This document shows, one piece after another, positions 17,867-26,687 of a DNA stretch of 64,000 nt (positions within the stretch are counted from its first letter, which is position 1; each line of letters opens with the position of its first letter). The notes under the pieces are model-generated. The model was not told the origin of the DNA and did not search any database. It saw nothing but the letters and a program-made list of their open reading frames with translations. This DNA is from Sporosarcina ureae (GTDB lineage Bacteria > Bacillota > Bacilli > Bacillales_A > Planococcaceae): contig NZ_CP015109.1 in assembly GCF_002082015.1 (NCBI RefSeq), positions 1 to 64,000 of the forward strand, written 5' to 3'. The position numbers were made by a program, and so were the translations under genes.

Positions 17867-20017
17867 TTGAAGAGAAACCAGAAAAAGGCGGAGCCGCTCA
17901 AAACGGGTCAACGTCAACATATTGCATTTCGAATGAATTTTTTATTTGTAGCGATTTTTGTCTTTTTTTCCTTACTCATTTTTCGTTTAGGTTATTTGCA
18001 AATCGTCCAAGGGGAAGATTATACACGTAGTCTTGAACGAACGGAGGAAATCGCAGTCAACACGAGCACACCGCGTGGTAGAATCTTCGACCGTTCTGGA
18101 AAAGTACTTATAGATAATGAAGCAAAAAATGCTATAACGTATACAAAAACATCCTCCACGACAACAAAAGAAATGCTGGCGCTTGCAAGAAAAATGGCCA
18201 AGTTGATAGATCAGGATACTCAACGTGTCACTATGGGTGACAAACGAGATTTTTGGATTTTATTGAACCCTGTAAAAGCAGCAGAGAAAGTACCTAAGAA
18301 AGAGCAAGCAGAGCTCAGTAAAGATGACAACAAATCTCAAAAAGATATCCAACGAGAGATTAACCAGCTGACGCGCGACCGGATCACAGACGAAGAACTA
18401 GCTACCTTGTCAGCGGAGGATTTGGAAGTGCTCGCCATTTACCGTGAAATGATGGCAGGTTACGCTTATTCACCACAAGTTATTAAAAGCGATGGCGTGA
18501 CAGATGAAGAATTTGCCGTCGTGTCAGAAAGGTTAGATCAACTGCCGGGTGTCAATACAACTACTGACTGGGACCGAGTGAAAAAATCGGATAGTGCGAT
18601 TCTAGGATCTACAACGAGTCCAGTAGAAGGTATTCCTCGTTCACACGTAAACTATTTCCTGGCGAGAGATTATTCGCGTAATGATCGCGTTGGGCGAAGT
18701 TATTTAGAATCGTATTATGAAGATTTACTGAAAGGTCAAAAGACGATTGTGAAAAATATCAAAGATCGCACAGGAAAAGTGGTCGAGACGAAAACGGTAA
18801 AAGAAGGACAGCCTGGTAAAGACCTAGTGTTGACTACAGATACAAATTTGCAGAAGGCACTCGAAGATGTGGTGTCCAATAAATTATTGCGTCTAAAACA
18901 AGGCCCGAATACGAGTGCGTTAGAATCAGCATTCCTTGTCATGTTGGACCCGAATAACGGGGAGATTTTGTCACTCGTCGGTAAGAAAGTAGTAAAGGAC
19001 GAATCGACAGGACGATGGGCGATACAAGATTACACATATGGTACGTTTACTTCAGCGTATGAAGTCGGATCCACAGTGAAATTGGCGACGATGCTTACCG
19101 GTTATAATGAAGGAGCTGTGAAAATCGGTGAAGTAAAAATTGACCAACCGATCAATATTGGTGGTCGATACAAACGGTCGTTGTTTAATCCGAATGGTCG
19201 AGTGGCATTAAATGATATTGCCGCTATCGGTCGGTCATCTAACGTATATATGTTCCGAATTGCGATGGGATTAGGAAAAGCAACATATCGACCAGGTCAA
19301 GGTTTGCCAATTGACAAGAAAGCCTTTGACACATTCCGTGAGAATTTTGCTGCATTTGGATTAGGTGTTAAAACAGGAATAGATCTACCTGGTGAATATA
19401 CAGGGGTAACCGGTACTGAAACAATTCCCGGAAAACTTCTAGACTTCTCGATTGGACAGTTTGATACGTATACTCCTCTGCAGATGGCGCAATATGTTGC
19501 AACCATTGCAGCAGATGGCAATAGAATTGCACCGAAGATTTTAAAGGAGATCCGAGAACCTTCTCCGGATGGGGAGGTACTAGGGGAATTGATTGAGGAA
19601 ACGCCCGTAAACGTGTTGAATCGTTTAAAAAACTCACAAGTGGAAATCGATCAAGTAAAGAAAGGTATGCATTACGTATACTATGGCGCGAACGGTACAG
19701 CTTCTGGATTATTAGCGGGAGCGCCATACACGGGAGCAGGAAAGACGGGTACCGCGGAATCGTTTTATTATACGGGTAATAAATCCAACCCAGTTATTCC
19801 GACAATCAACCTGTCTCATGTAGGGTACGCTCCAGCGGACAAACCAGAAGTTGCGTATTCAGTTATTGTCCCTTATATTTCAACGAACACGAAACGATAT
19901 CCATCCGCAACAGCAAGTGAAATTGCCAAAGAAGCACTTGACGTATACTTTGAACAGAAAAGACAGAAAAACGCAAAAGCAGACAATGCATCTCCGGATG
20001 TAAGAATACAGAAGTAA
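17867..20017 (+). CDS. pbpA: class B penicillin-binding protein (transpeptidase), PbpA/PBP2A type
   Basis: 716 aa, the same length as B. subtilis PBP2A. One N-terminal membrane anchor (about residues 25-45) is followed by the PBP dimerisation domain and a transpeptidase domain. Active-site motifs are STVK (in YEVGSTVKLATM), SSN (GRSSNVYMF) and KTGT (GAGKTGTAESF). It cross-links peptidoglycan stems in elongation, probably within the rod complex. It starts at TTG with AAAGGAGA upstream. Gene order sodA-pbp matches B. subtilis sodA-pbpA. Confidence 0.93.
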   Translation: MKRNQKKAEPLKTGQRQHIAFRMNFLFVAIFVFFSLLIFRLGYLQIVQGEDYTRSLERTEEIAVNTSTPRGRIFDRSGKVLIDNEAKNAITYTKTSSTTTKEMLALARKMAKLIDQDTQRVTMGDKRDFWILLNPVKAAEKVPKKEQAELSKDDNKSQKDIQREINQLTRDRITDEELATLSAEDLEVLAIYREMMAGYAYSPQVIKSDGVTDEEFAVVSERLDQLPGVNTTTDWDRVKKSDSAILGSTTSPVEGIPRSHVNYFLARDYSRNDRVGRSYLESYYEDLLKGQKTIVKNIKDRTGKVVETKTVKEGQPGKDLVLTTDTNLQKALEDVVSNKLLRLKQGPNTSALESAFLVMLDPNNGEILSLVGKKVVKDESTGRWAIQDYTYGTFTSAYEVGSTVKLATMLTGYNEGAVKIGEVKIDQPINIGGRYKRSLFNPNGRVALNDIAAIGRSSNVYMFRIAMGLGKATYRPGQGLPIDKKAFDTFRENFAAFGLGVKTGIDLPGEYTGVTGTETIPGKLLDFSIGQFDTYTPLQMAQYVATIAADGNRIAPKILKEIREPSPDGEVLGELIEETPVNVLNRLKNSQVEIDQVKKGMHYVYYGANGTASGLLAGAPYTGAGKTGTAESFYYTGNKSNPVIPTINLSHVGYAPADKPEVAYSVIVPYISTNTKRYPSATASEIAKEALDVYFEQKRQKNAKADNASPDVRIQK

Positions 20018-20033
20018 CATAGCCAATCGACAC

Positions 20034-20066
20034 AAAAAGACGAAAACCACTTGGTTTTCGTCTTTT
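20034..20066. terminator. bidirectional terminator after the PBP gene
   Basis: The stem AAAAGACGAAAACC / GGTTTTCGTCTTTT with a 4-nt loop is AT-flanked on both sides and serves both convergent genes. Confidence 0.85.
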
Positions 20067-20070
20067 CATA

Positions 20071-20520
20071 TTATAAGTGTAAAAAGATTCTAGCAATCTC
20101 AGGAAACCGCATATCGGAGCGTAATTCGTATGTACCTGGTTTGATTTTTCGTGTATATTCATTTTCTATTATATATAGTTCAAATGCATCGGCATCTTGT
20201 ATTAACTTTTCTTTTTTTAATTCACGTGATAACTTGGCGGGTGTAATGCCTGCTTTCACGGTAAAACGTTTTGTGATGATCTCATCCGCTTCATTTTCAG
20301 CTGGAATCGTTTCTTGTTCGGATTCCGGTTTACGAATATTTTCTTTCCGCGACAATGTCTGGGAAATGGCTAGTTCTTTTTTTAGAATAGCTACTTCTTC
20401 TTTGGAATCAGCTAATTGTTTTTGTAACGCACCTTCAGATGTTTGTTGCTGTACAAAATACAAAATACCACCAGCTATCAAACAACCAATACCTACGGCG
20501 CGCAATATTTCCTTGATCAT
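20071..20520 (-). CDS. membrane-anchored protein with MltG-type LysM-like domain only
   Basis: 149 aa. One N-terminal anchor (residues about 7-24) is followed by a short coiled coil (ALQKQLADSKEEVAILKKEL) and a Glu-rich linker. The C-terminal domain resembles the substrate-binding LysM-like module that precedes the catalytic part of MltG/YceG (AGITPAKLSRELKKEKLI, FELYIIENEYTRKIKPGTYEL). The catalytic domain is missing, so it is not itself a lytic transglycosylase. It probably binds peptidoglycan or modulates a wall enzyme. Its start overlaps the stop of the upstream gene by 4 bp. Confidence 0.7.
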   Translation of the reverse strand: MIKEILRAVGIGCLIAGGILYFVQQQTSEGALQKQLADSKEEVAILKKELAISQTLSRKENIRKPESEQETIPAENEADEIITKRFTVKAGITPAKLSRELKKEKLIQDADAFELYIIENEYTRKIKPGTYELRSDMRFPEIARIFLHL

Positions 20521-20876
20521 GACAACCGCACTCCTTTAGAATGTAGCACTTCCGTTACTTCCCTTTCACTGAGTGAAGCGCGTTTTGCAATCTCAGGGAT
20601 GGTATAGCCTTGTTTGTGAAGTGAAGTAATTTGATTAACAATAATTGCGTGTATTGGTTTTTGAGGTGCTACTGCAATGGGTTCTGGAGCAGGGGAAGCG
20701 ACCATCAATTCTTCTTCAAGCAATCGCACTCTCTTTTTAAGATTACTTGTTTCATGATGAAGGCTGATTGATACGCTTTCCAACTCATCATCTATTGCAC
20801 GAGTCTTATTTCCCACAAAAAATGAAAGAATGACAGCCAATACACCAATGCTAAGTAAGATTAAGGGGATATCCAT
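20517..20876 (-). CDS. membrane-anchored coiled-coil protein with C-terminal helix-turn-helix-like end (DUF6115-like)
   Basis: 119 aa. One N-terminal membrane helix (DIPLILLSIGVLAVILSFFVG) is followed by a coiled coil (about 35-62), a Pro/Ala linker and a C-terminal helix-turn-helix-like segment (YTIPEIAKRASLSEREVTEVLHSKG). This layout resembles the SwrB/DUF6115 group. The start was set at the ATG at 20876, with GGAGGG 7 nt upstream. It is the first gene of a two-gene unit with the MltG-like protein. DNA binding is unlikely to be literal in a membrane protein; such tails usually bind proteins. Confidence 0.65.
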   Translation of the reverse strand: MDIPLILLSIGVLAVILSFFVGNKTRAIDDELESVSISLHHETSNLKKRVRLLEEELMVASPAPEPIAVAPQKPIHAIIVNQITSLHKQGYTIPEIAKRASLSEREVTEVLHSKGVRLS

Positions 20877-20974
20877 ACTATTTCCCTCCAAAATAACTAG
20901 ATTTTCCTTCATAATACCATAAGCACATGATGAATGATATTTGAATATTTTTTGCTGTACAATGAATAAAACTA

Positions 20975-20983
20975 TGGTATAAT
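20975..20983 (+). promoter_or_regulatory. extended -10 promoter of rpmG
   Basis: TGG-TATAAT gives a perfect extended -10, with TGTACA as a weak -35 at 17-bp spacing. It lies about 68 nt before the rpmG start. Confidence 0.55.
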
Positions 20984-21050
20984 ATATTAGTCGTATAAAT
21001 CATGCTCATGTTTTACTTATATCTATAGCTATTGAGTGGGAGGGACAGTA

Positions 21051-21200
21051 ATGCGCGTAAACGTAACACTCGCTTGTACAGAATGTGCAGAGCGTAATTA
21101 TATTACTAAGAAAAACAAGCGTAACAATCCAGAACGTATTGAAATGATGAAATATTGCTCACGTGAAAAAAAGCAAACTTTGCACCGTGAAACGAAATAA
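21051..21200 (+). CDS. rpmG: 50S ribosomal protein L33
   Basis: 49 aa. Small basic protein of the large ribosomal subunit near the E site. It begins [12 protein letters not shown], has the core [16 protein letters not shown], and ends TLHRETK. The zinc-ribbon cysteines are only partly kept: CTEC is intact, while the second pair is reduced to a single Cys (YCSREKK), as in the corresponding Bacillus paralogue. Ribosome binding site GTGGGAGGGA. It has its own promoter and terminator. Confidence 0.95.
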   Translation: MRVNVTLACTECAERNYITKKNKRNNPERIEMMKYCSREKKQTLHRETK

Positions 21201-21205
21201 TCATT

Positions 21206-21239
21206 AAAACCAAAACCTGCTTCGGTTTTGGTTTTTTCT
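21206..21239 (+). terminator. terminator of rpmG
   Basis: The stem AAACCAAAACC / GGTTTTGGTTT is followed by Ts. Confidence 0.8.
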
Positions 21240-21255
21240 TACGGGAGGTAATACA

Positions 21256-21840
21256 GTGGAAAAGCAACACCTTCGGAAACAGGTTATACAGAAATTACAT
21301 CAATTAACTCCATCTGATCACGAACGAAAATCAGCTATTATAACGGAAAAAGTTCTTGCTTCGGATGAATTTAAGTATGCAACGACCATCGGAATCACGT
21401 TATCCAGATTTCCGGAAGTGGACACGCATCGTTTGATAGAAACCGCCTGGCAAGCAGGAAAGCGAGTTGCGATTCCACGGTGTATTTCTTCTACGAGAGA
21501 AATGGATTTCCGTTTGATCGATTCATTTGATCAAACAGAAGTGGTCTATATGGATTTAAAAGAACCGAAAATTGATTTGACAGACTCTGTAAGACCCGAA
21601 GAAATAGACTTGCAAATTGTTCCAGGTGTCGTGTATTCAGAGACTGGTTACCGCATTGGTTTCGGTGGCGGTTATTACGATCGCTATTTGATAAATTTTC
21701 CATTTGAAACGATATCACTGGCATTTGACTGTCAAATCCGCCATAATATAATGAGGGAGCCGCATGATGTTCCGGTGTCCTATATTTATACAGACGAACA
21801 TATTATAGATTGTCAGAAAGTCCGTGAAACGAATGAATGA
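21256..21840 (+). CDS. 5-formyltetrahydrofolate cyclo-ligase
   Basis: 194 aa. ATP-dependent conversion of 5-formyl-THF to 5,10-methenyl-THF, which returns stored folate to one-carbon metabolism. Family signatures: the N-terminal LRKQVIQKLHQL and IGITLSRFPEVDT, the central AIPRC, and the strongly conserved VPGVVYSETGYRIGFGGGYYDRYL (near residue 124), which binds ATP and folate. The gene starts at GTG with GGGAGG 7 nt upstream. It overlaps yqgQ. The pair yqgN/yqgQ is conserved in Bacillales; the rhomboid gene between them in B. subtilis is absent here. Confidence 0.92.
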   Translation: MEKQHLRKQVIQKLHQLTPSDHERKSAIITEKVLASDEFKYATTIGITLSRFPEVDTHRLIETAWQAGKRVAIPRCISSTREMDFRLIDSFDQTEVVYMDLKEPKIDLTDSVRPEEIDLQIVPGVVYSETGYRIGFGGGYYDRYLINFPFETISLAFDCQIRHNIMREPHDVPVSYIYTDEHIIDCQKVRETNE

Positions 21841-22018
21841 ATTTTATGATGTGATGAAATTGCTTAAACGTTTTGGCGTAATCATCTATACAGGCGATAA
21901 ACGACAGGACAGCATGGTAATGGAATCCGAAGTAAAAGAACTGTATGACCACCAATTTATTGATCAACAAACATATATTCAAGCATTGCTTGTATTGAGA
22001 AGAGAACAAACGAGCTAA
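21833..22018 (+). CDS. YqgQ family (DUF910) small protein
   Basis: 61 aa. The start MNEFYDVMKLLKRFGV matches the family start (Asn-x-Phe-Tyr-Asp-Val); the remainder contains EVKELYDHQFID and ends in a charged helix. The family is a small three-helix fold of unknown function, possibly nucleic-acid binding. The ATG at 21833 lies inside the cyclo-ligase gene (8-bp overlap) and has no strong ribosome binding site, so translation is probably coupled. In Bacillus a glucokinase gene follows; it is missing here. Confidence 0.8.
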   Translation: MNEFYDVMKLLKRFGVIIYTGDKRQDSMVMESEVKELYDHQFIDQQTYIQALLVLRREQTS

Positions 22019-22060
22019 TAATTAACTAAAATATACGAACTACTCATTCCTCGTCTTATG

Positions 22061-22086
22061 TGAAACTTTTCACGCAGTCAAACGTC
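22061..22086 (+). promoter_or_regulatory. ECF sigma (SigM/SigX-type) promoter of the LTA synthase gene
   Basis: TGAAAC and CGTC are separated by exactly 16 nt, the classic envelope-stress ECF promoter of Bacillus. It lies about 55 nt before the LtaS gene. Confidence 0.6.
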
Positions 22087-22141
22087 TAAATATATGATGA
22101 CTATATAACAGTATCTAAACGAAACGAAAGGAAGAGATGGA

Positions 22142-24037
22142 ATGAGAAAATTTTCATGGCCTAAGCATTCCGTACTCATTATCGCAGTAATCGCAACTTG
22201 GTTGACTACCTACATCGGGTATTACACCAGTTTCAATATGAAAATCGATAATGCTATGCAACAATTTATTCTACTAATTAATCCCCTAGCATTTCTATTG
22301 TTTATTTATGGGGTTGCTTTATTTATTAAAAAGACGAAAACGCGTAACCGATATATTTTAGCAGTAAGTGTAATCACATCCTTTATCATGTTTGCCAATG
22401 CCGTGTTCTATCGTTTCTTTACGGACTTTATTACACTGCCTCTATTGTTCCAGACAAGTAACTTTGCAGATTTAAGTTCTTCAATCACTGAGAATTTGAG
22501 ACTTCTGGATCTATTCTTTTTCTCGGACGCCTTGATTATTTTAGTAGCCATACGCTTCTTTAAACAAGGGCCAATTCAAGAATCAAGCCGTAAGATGGGA
22601 CGCAAAGTGTATTTTGCAGCAGCCGCTACGTTGATGATGTTCAACTTGGCACTTGCTGAAGCAGAGCGCCCGCAGTTATTGACAAGAAGTTTTGACCGTG
22701 AATTACTCGTTAAAAACATCGGTACGTATAACTACCATTTATATGATTTATTCGTTCAATCCAAATCCCATGCACAGCGTACGTTTGCTGATGGGACGGA
22801 ATTGACGGAAATAGAGAACTACGTCAAAGCCAACCACGCACAACCGGATCCGAAAATGTTCGGTACAGCAAAAGGTAAAAACGTCATTATCGTTTCTCTT
22901 GAATCGTTACAGAACTTTGTGATTAACAATGGTATGGATGGACATGAAATTACTCCATTCTTGAATGAATTAACAAACGATAAAGATACATTCTACTTTG
23001 ACAACTTCTATCAACAAACTGGATTAGGAAAAACATCTGACTCTGAGTTTATTGTAGAGAATTCATTATATGGACGTAACGGTAGTGCAGTATTCTTTAC
23101 GCACAGCGGTAACACATATAACTCGCTTTCTGAACGACTAGGCGAGAATGGATATGCTACAAGTGTCATGCACGCTAACAGCAAGAGCTTCTGGAACCGC
23201 GACATTATGTACAAAGCACTTAATGTACAAAAGTTCTATGATGTAGATAGCTACACAATCGGTGAAGATGAAGCAGTCAACTGGGGAATGAAAGATATTC
23301 CGTTTTTCCATCAATCTGTTGATTTAATGAAAGACATTCAGCAACCATTTGCTACGCGAATGATTACACTAACAAACCATCATCCATTTGATTTGGATGA
23401 ACAGGATAAATTAATTCCTGAATACACATCAAATTCCAATACGTTGAATAAGTATTTCCAGACAGTTCGATATATGGATGAAGCGGTTAAGGAGTTCTTT
23501 GAGGACTTGAAAGAAAGTGGTTTATATGAAGACTCGATCATCGTGATGTATGGAGACCATTATGGTATTTCCGAAAACCACAATAAAGCAATGGGTATGT
23601 ATATGGATAAAGAAATTACACCATTTGATAATGCGGAACTTCAAAAAGTTCCATTGTTCATTCATATGCCAGGGTATGGTGAAGGTAAGCAAATGCATGA
23701 GCTTGGCGGGCAGGTAGATATTCGCTCAACCATTCTTCATCTACTCGGAATTGATACAAAAGCAGACATGCAATTCGGTTCTGATTTATTCTCACCAGAT
23801 CGTGAACCATTCGTCATCTTCCGTGATGGCCGTCTTGTCACAGACAAAAATATTTACGCACAGGAAGTTTGCTATGATATCGAAACAGGAGAACCATCAT
23901 CAGATGCAGCCCAATGTGAGCCGTATATTGAGCGTGCCAATACTGAATTAAATTATTCAGATACCATCATCAATGGTGATTTGCTTCGATTCAAAGAAAG
24001 ACCAAATGGCAGTCCTGAACTAAAAGAAAGTAAATAA
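22142..24037 (+). CDS. ltaS: lipoteichoic acid synthase LtaS family protein
   Basis: 631 aa. Polymerises glycerol phosphate from phosphatidylglycerol into lipoteichoic acid. Five membrane helices fill residues 1 to about 190, followed by a linker and an extracellular sulfatase-fold domain. Catalytic elements visible are NVIIVSLESLQNF (metal Glu), the nucleophile Thr in GLGKTSDSEF (about residue 298), LTNHHPFD, and VMYGDHYG (metal Asp/His). A signal-peptidase-like site (KSHAQRTF) lies before the domain. The position matches B. subtilis yqgS. An ECF-type promoter upstream suggests envelope-stress control. Confidence 0.92.
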   Translation: MRKFSWPKHSVLIIAVIATWLTTYIGYYTSFNMKIDNAMQQFILLINPLAFLLFIYGVALFIKKTKTRNRYILAVSVITSFIMFANAVFYRFFTDFITLPLLFQTSNFADLSSSITENLRLLDLFFFSDALIILVAIRFFKQGPIQESSRKMGRKVYFAAAATLMMFNLALAEAERPQLLTRSFDRELLVKNIGTYNYHLYDLFVQSKSHAQRTFADGTELTEIENYVKANHAQPDPKMFGTAKGKNVIIVSLESLQNFVINNGMDGHEITPFLNELTNDKDTFYFDNFYQQTGLGKTSDSEFIVENSLYGRNGSAVFFTHSGNTYNSLSERLGENGYATSVMHANSKSFWNRDIMYKALNVQKFYDVDSYTIGEDEAVNWGMKDIPFFHQSVDLMKDIQQPFATRMITLTNHHPFDLDEQDKLIPEYTSNSNTLNKYFQTVRYMDEAVKEFFEDLKESGLYEDSIIVMYGDHYGISENHNKAMGMYMDKEITPFDNAELQKVPLFIHMPGYGEGKQMHELGGQVDIRSTILHLLGIDTKADMQFGSDLFSPDREPFVIFRDGRLVTDKNIYAQEVCYDIETGEPSSDAAQCEPYIERANTELNYSDTIINGDLLRFKERPNGSPELKESK

Positions 24038-24043
24038 CGTGAT

Positions 24044-24079
24044 GAGCTGCGCGGCTGCCTATGCCGTGCAGCTTTTTTT
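24044..24079 (+). terminator. terminator of the LTA synthase gene
   Basis: GCTGCGCGGC pairs with GCCGTGCAGC (one mismatch), followed by seven Ts. Confidence 0.8.
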
Positions 24080-24102
24080 AGTAAAGCAGAGGAAGTGAAA
24101 AA

Positions 24103-25122
24103 GTGAAGAGAATACTCGTCCCGTTAGTATGCTCAGTATTTTTAATAGCATGTACGCAATCTGAAGATATTGAAACCGAAGAACAACCAGTAGAAAACGA
24201 AGTCGAACTAGTAGAAACTCTTACGGCTTCGCAAGATGATATTCGCTTTGTTGTAGGCTGGTTAAATGAAACGGAGATTTTATTCGTCGGCAACAAAGAT
24301 ACTGAAGATCGTCTGTTGTCATTTGATTTGCAAACCGGAGACATACATACAATATTTAGCACGTCTGCAACGATTTCTGAAGTACAAGTTCATCCTTCTG
24401 CTTCGCAACTGCTAGTCAAAACAGCAGATGACTCAACGGAAGCCATCTTACATATACTTGATCATGCAGGTACGCCACTTAATGAAGTGTCGGTAGCATC
24501 CTCAGAGCTTGAAATACGGTGGAATGGTTCCGACGCTTCACAAATATTGATTACTGCTTTCTCTGATGACTGGAGTTACGAAATTTTGTGCTATGACGCT
24601 ACTGACGGTACATTGGTAGCGGTAGAGCTGCCTGATCCATTTCCTCATTGGTTAGGTACTGAAGAGTTGGTGTATATAGAAGACGCTGATGTATTGAAAC
24701 AATCACTGATTACAGGAGAGAAAACTACACTTGCGAATCATGCCAATCAATTGTATTCAGCTACAGATCAAGTATTGATTGAATCATTTGAAGGTGAACA
24801 AATACGGTATGCAATAGTAAATTCGGCTGGAGAAGAGAAAAACTCTTGGCTTGTTGAAAATGATGGTTTCGTGATGGATCGAGCTGTTTTATTAAATGAA
24901 AATACATGGATGATGACGGTTACTAATCAAACCGAGATGATGCCAACCAGTTTTCTTGTGAAGATAGAAGAGGGTAAGGAAGTGATGCGCCAGGAGCTGC
25001 CAGAAGGTGGGACACTAGATTGCGAAGGCGACAAGTGTCTGACGGGATATAGTCTGGATACTTGGATTGATATTGAGACCGGCGAGACGGTAAAGTGGTT
25101 AGAGATTGGGCGCGTGGAGTAA
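24103..25122 (+). CDS. lipoprotein with beta-propeller-like repeats (YqgU-like)
   Basis: 339 aa. A lipoprotein signal peptide ends in the lipobox LIAC (Cys about residue 17). An acidic linker and a body with repeated beta-strand units ending in WxxG/DxxTG-type turns (SFDLQTGDIHTI, YDATDGTLVAVEL, SLITGEKTTL, WIDIETGETVKW) point to a WD40/TolB-like propeller. It starts at GTG, with AGAGGA upstream. The site next to ltaS is that of B. subtilis yqgU. It probably sits on the outer membrane face; the ligand is unknown. Confidence 0.8.
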   Translation: MKRILVPLVCSVFLIACTQSEDIETEEQPVENEVELVETLTASQDDIRFVVGWLNETEILFVGNKDTEDRLLSFDLQTGDIHTIFSTSATISEVQVHPSASQLLVKTADDSTEAILHILDHAGTPLNEVSVASSELEIRWNGSDASQILITAFSDDWSYEILCYDATDGTLVAVELPDPFPHWLGTEELVYIEDADVLKQSLITGEKTTLANHANQLYSATDQVLIESFEGEQIRYAIVNSAGEEKNSWLVENDGFVMDRAVLLNENTWMMTVTNQTEMMPTSFLVKIEEGKEVMRQELPEGGTLDCEGDKCLTGYSLDTWIDIETGETVKWLEIGRVE

Positions 25123-25176
25123 TCTTTACTATAGAGAAGGGTACTTCATTACTGATCACTCTCGGAATCGTAGCAT

Positions 25177-25219
25177 AAAAAATAAGGACATCCCCAAAGA
25201 AGGGGTGTCCTTATTTTTT
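25177..25219. terminator. bidirectional terminator
   Basis: The long stem AAAATAAGGACATCCCC / GGGGTGTCCTTATTTT with a 6-nt loop lies between convergent genes. Confidence 0.85.
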
Positions 25220-25224
25220 GGAAC

Positions 25225-25407
25225 TTATTTGTGTAGTTGTGGTGGGTATCCAGAATATATGACAGTAGCGATCGTAAATCCTCCGATAACTACAACCGTA
25301 ACCACATTGAAAACTATACTTAACAGATTCCGCTCTTTAAAAGCTTGGACCGTTCCAAAGACTGCTAAAATTGCAATCAATCCAAAAATGATGACTAATA
25401 AATTCAT
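25225..25407 (-). CDS. DUF2759 small membrane protein (YqgW)
   Basis: 60 aa with two membrane helices: about residues 2-20 (LLVIIFGLIAILAVFGTV) and 30-50 (VFNVVTVVVIGGFTIATVIY), joined by a charged loop (QAFKERN). Length, topology and the neighbouring MBL hydrolase match B. subtilis YqgW (DUF2759). Ribosome binding site AAAGGAGTG precedes the ATG. Function unknown. Confidence 0.8.
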   Translation of the reverse strand: MNLLVIIFGLIAILAVFGTVQAFKERNLLSIVFNVVTVVVIGGFTIATVIYSGYPPQLHK

Positions 25408-25565
25408 TGAGTAGACACTCCTTTCAACATTGAAAAAATGAATGCCATAAAGCGATATTCCTCTTCTATTGTACTGTTAATGAATCGTTTTGTCGAGATT
25501 AAATAATGACGATTATTTGAAGTTTGTGTCCATATTCATTAATATTAGACAAAGAGGTGAATTAA

Positions 25566-26201
25566 ATGAGGATACATATACATCCATTAGGTCCAATTCA
25601 GACGAATTGTTACATAGTGGAAGACGAAAAGAAAAATTGTTTACTATTTGATCCGGGTGAAGATGGTGAGGCATTATTATCGGAGATACGGAAGTTATCG
25701 CTGAAGCCTGTTGCTATTTTACTAACGCATGCACATTTTGATCATATTGGGGCGTTGGAAAAGATCCGAACAGCTTATGAAATTCCCGTATATTTGCATG
25801 TGGCGGAAAAGAAATGGCTTGCAAGCCCTGAGCTAAATGGTTCAGCTAAGTATCCGGTATTTCCTGACGTCATTTGTAATCCTGCTGACGTGCTGCTCCA
25901 CGATGAAAAGCAATTGGAAATAGGTCCATTTAAGATGGAGACGCGTCATGTACCAGGACACTCCCCAGGAAGCGTTTGTTATATCTTTGAAGAAGAAGGG
26001 TTTGCAATCGTAGGAGATACACTGTTCCAAGGTAGCGTCGGTCGTACCGACTTGCCAGGCGGCGATACGGAAACGTTGCTTAAAGCGATTCACGAGCAGT
26101 TATTGACGCTTGATGACGAAATAGTAATTTACCCAGGGCACGGACCTGCGACAACACCAGGAATCGAAAAAGACCAAAATCCATATTTGCATGGATTTTG
26201 A
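25566..26201 (+). CDS. metallo-beta-lactamase fold hydrolase (YqgX, glyoxalase II-like)
   Basis: 211 aa. MBL-fold hydrolase of the hydroxyacylglutathione hydrolase-like group. It has the dinuclear zinc motif HAHFDHIG (about residue 57), the next ligands in RHVPGHSPGSV and VGDTLFQGSVGRTDLPGGD, and the last His in YPGHGPATT. In Bacillus a bacillithiol-dependent role in methylglyoxal detoxification has been proposed for YqgX; the actual substrate here is inferred. Ribosome binding site AAAGAGGTG. Confidence 0.88.
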   Translation: MRIHIHPLGPIQTNCYIVEDEKKNCLLFDPGEDGEALLSEIRKLSLKPVAILLTHAHFDHIGALEKIRTAYEIPVYLHVAEKKWLASPELNGSAKYPVFPDVICNPADVLLHDEKQLEIGPFKMETRHVPGHSPGSVCYIFEEEGFAIVGDTLFQGSVGRTDLPGGDTETLLKAIHEQLLTLDDEIVIYPGHGPATTPGIEKDQNPYLHGF

Positions 26202-26213
26202 TCAAATAGCATA

Positions 26214-26249
26214 CAAAAAAACAGCTTTCCATTGTGGAAGCTGTTTTTT
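26214..26249. terminator. bidirectional terminator
   Basis: AAAACAGCTTTCCA pairs with TGGAAGCTGTTTT (one bulge), flanked by A and T runs, between two convergent genes. Confidence 0.8.
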
Positions 26250-26258
26250 GTGTGCGGA

Positions 26259-26501
26259 TTAGTGTCCTCCGCCAGGTACGTGAATGAAAATGGAATAGTA
26301 ACTGAAACCAACCATGAAGATCATCAGGTATGCTCCGAATAAGTAAATATACATACGCTCTGAAAGCTTCAAGTATCCAAGTAGAATAAAGAAGATTGTG
26401 CCTGCTACCATAAGTAAAGCAGCTGGAATCATATTTCCTACATAGAACATTACCGCAAAAATACCTGACCAGAATCCTAAAAGTTTAAACATATTATCCA
26501 T
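26259..26501 (-). CDS. DUF2626 membrane protein (YqgY)
   Basis: 80 aa with three membrane helices (about 10-25, 28-43, 50-70) and a short His/Gly tail (HVPGGGH). It matches DUF2626/YqgY in length and position, between the MBL hydrolase and the comG operon. Ribosome binding site GGAGGGATTCTTAG lies upstream of the ATG. Function unknown. Confidence 0.8.
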   Translation of the reverse strand: MDNMFKLLGFWSGIFAVMFYVGNMIPAALLMVAGTIFFILLGYLKLSERMYIYLFGAYLMIFMVGFSYYSIFIHVPGGGH

Positions 26502-26674
26502 CTAAGAATCCCTCCTTCACAACATTACAATAAGCTCTTATCCATTATAATAGAACGTCAGCCTAAAAGTAAACTCCAATCGATTTCACATTGTGTCAAA
26601 AGAGTGTACTTGTACAAACGGATTAAGATAGTAGCTGATTACAGTATAACAGAACCTGTGATAAAAATAATATG

Positions 26675-26687
26675 AAAATTGAATTTT
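26675..26687. promoter_or_regulatory. ComK AT-box candidate upstream of comGA
   Basis: AAAA-TTGAA-TTTT fits the ComK half-box AAAA-N5-TTTT exactly, about 160 nt before comGA. A second, incomplete box (AAAAATGAATTC) lies about 62 bp downstream, roughly six helical turns away. The 26502-26844 gap has no gene; this is the only recognisable signal in it. Confidence 0.45.
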
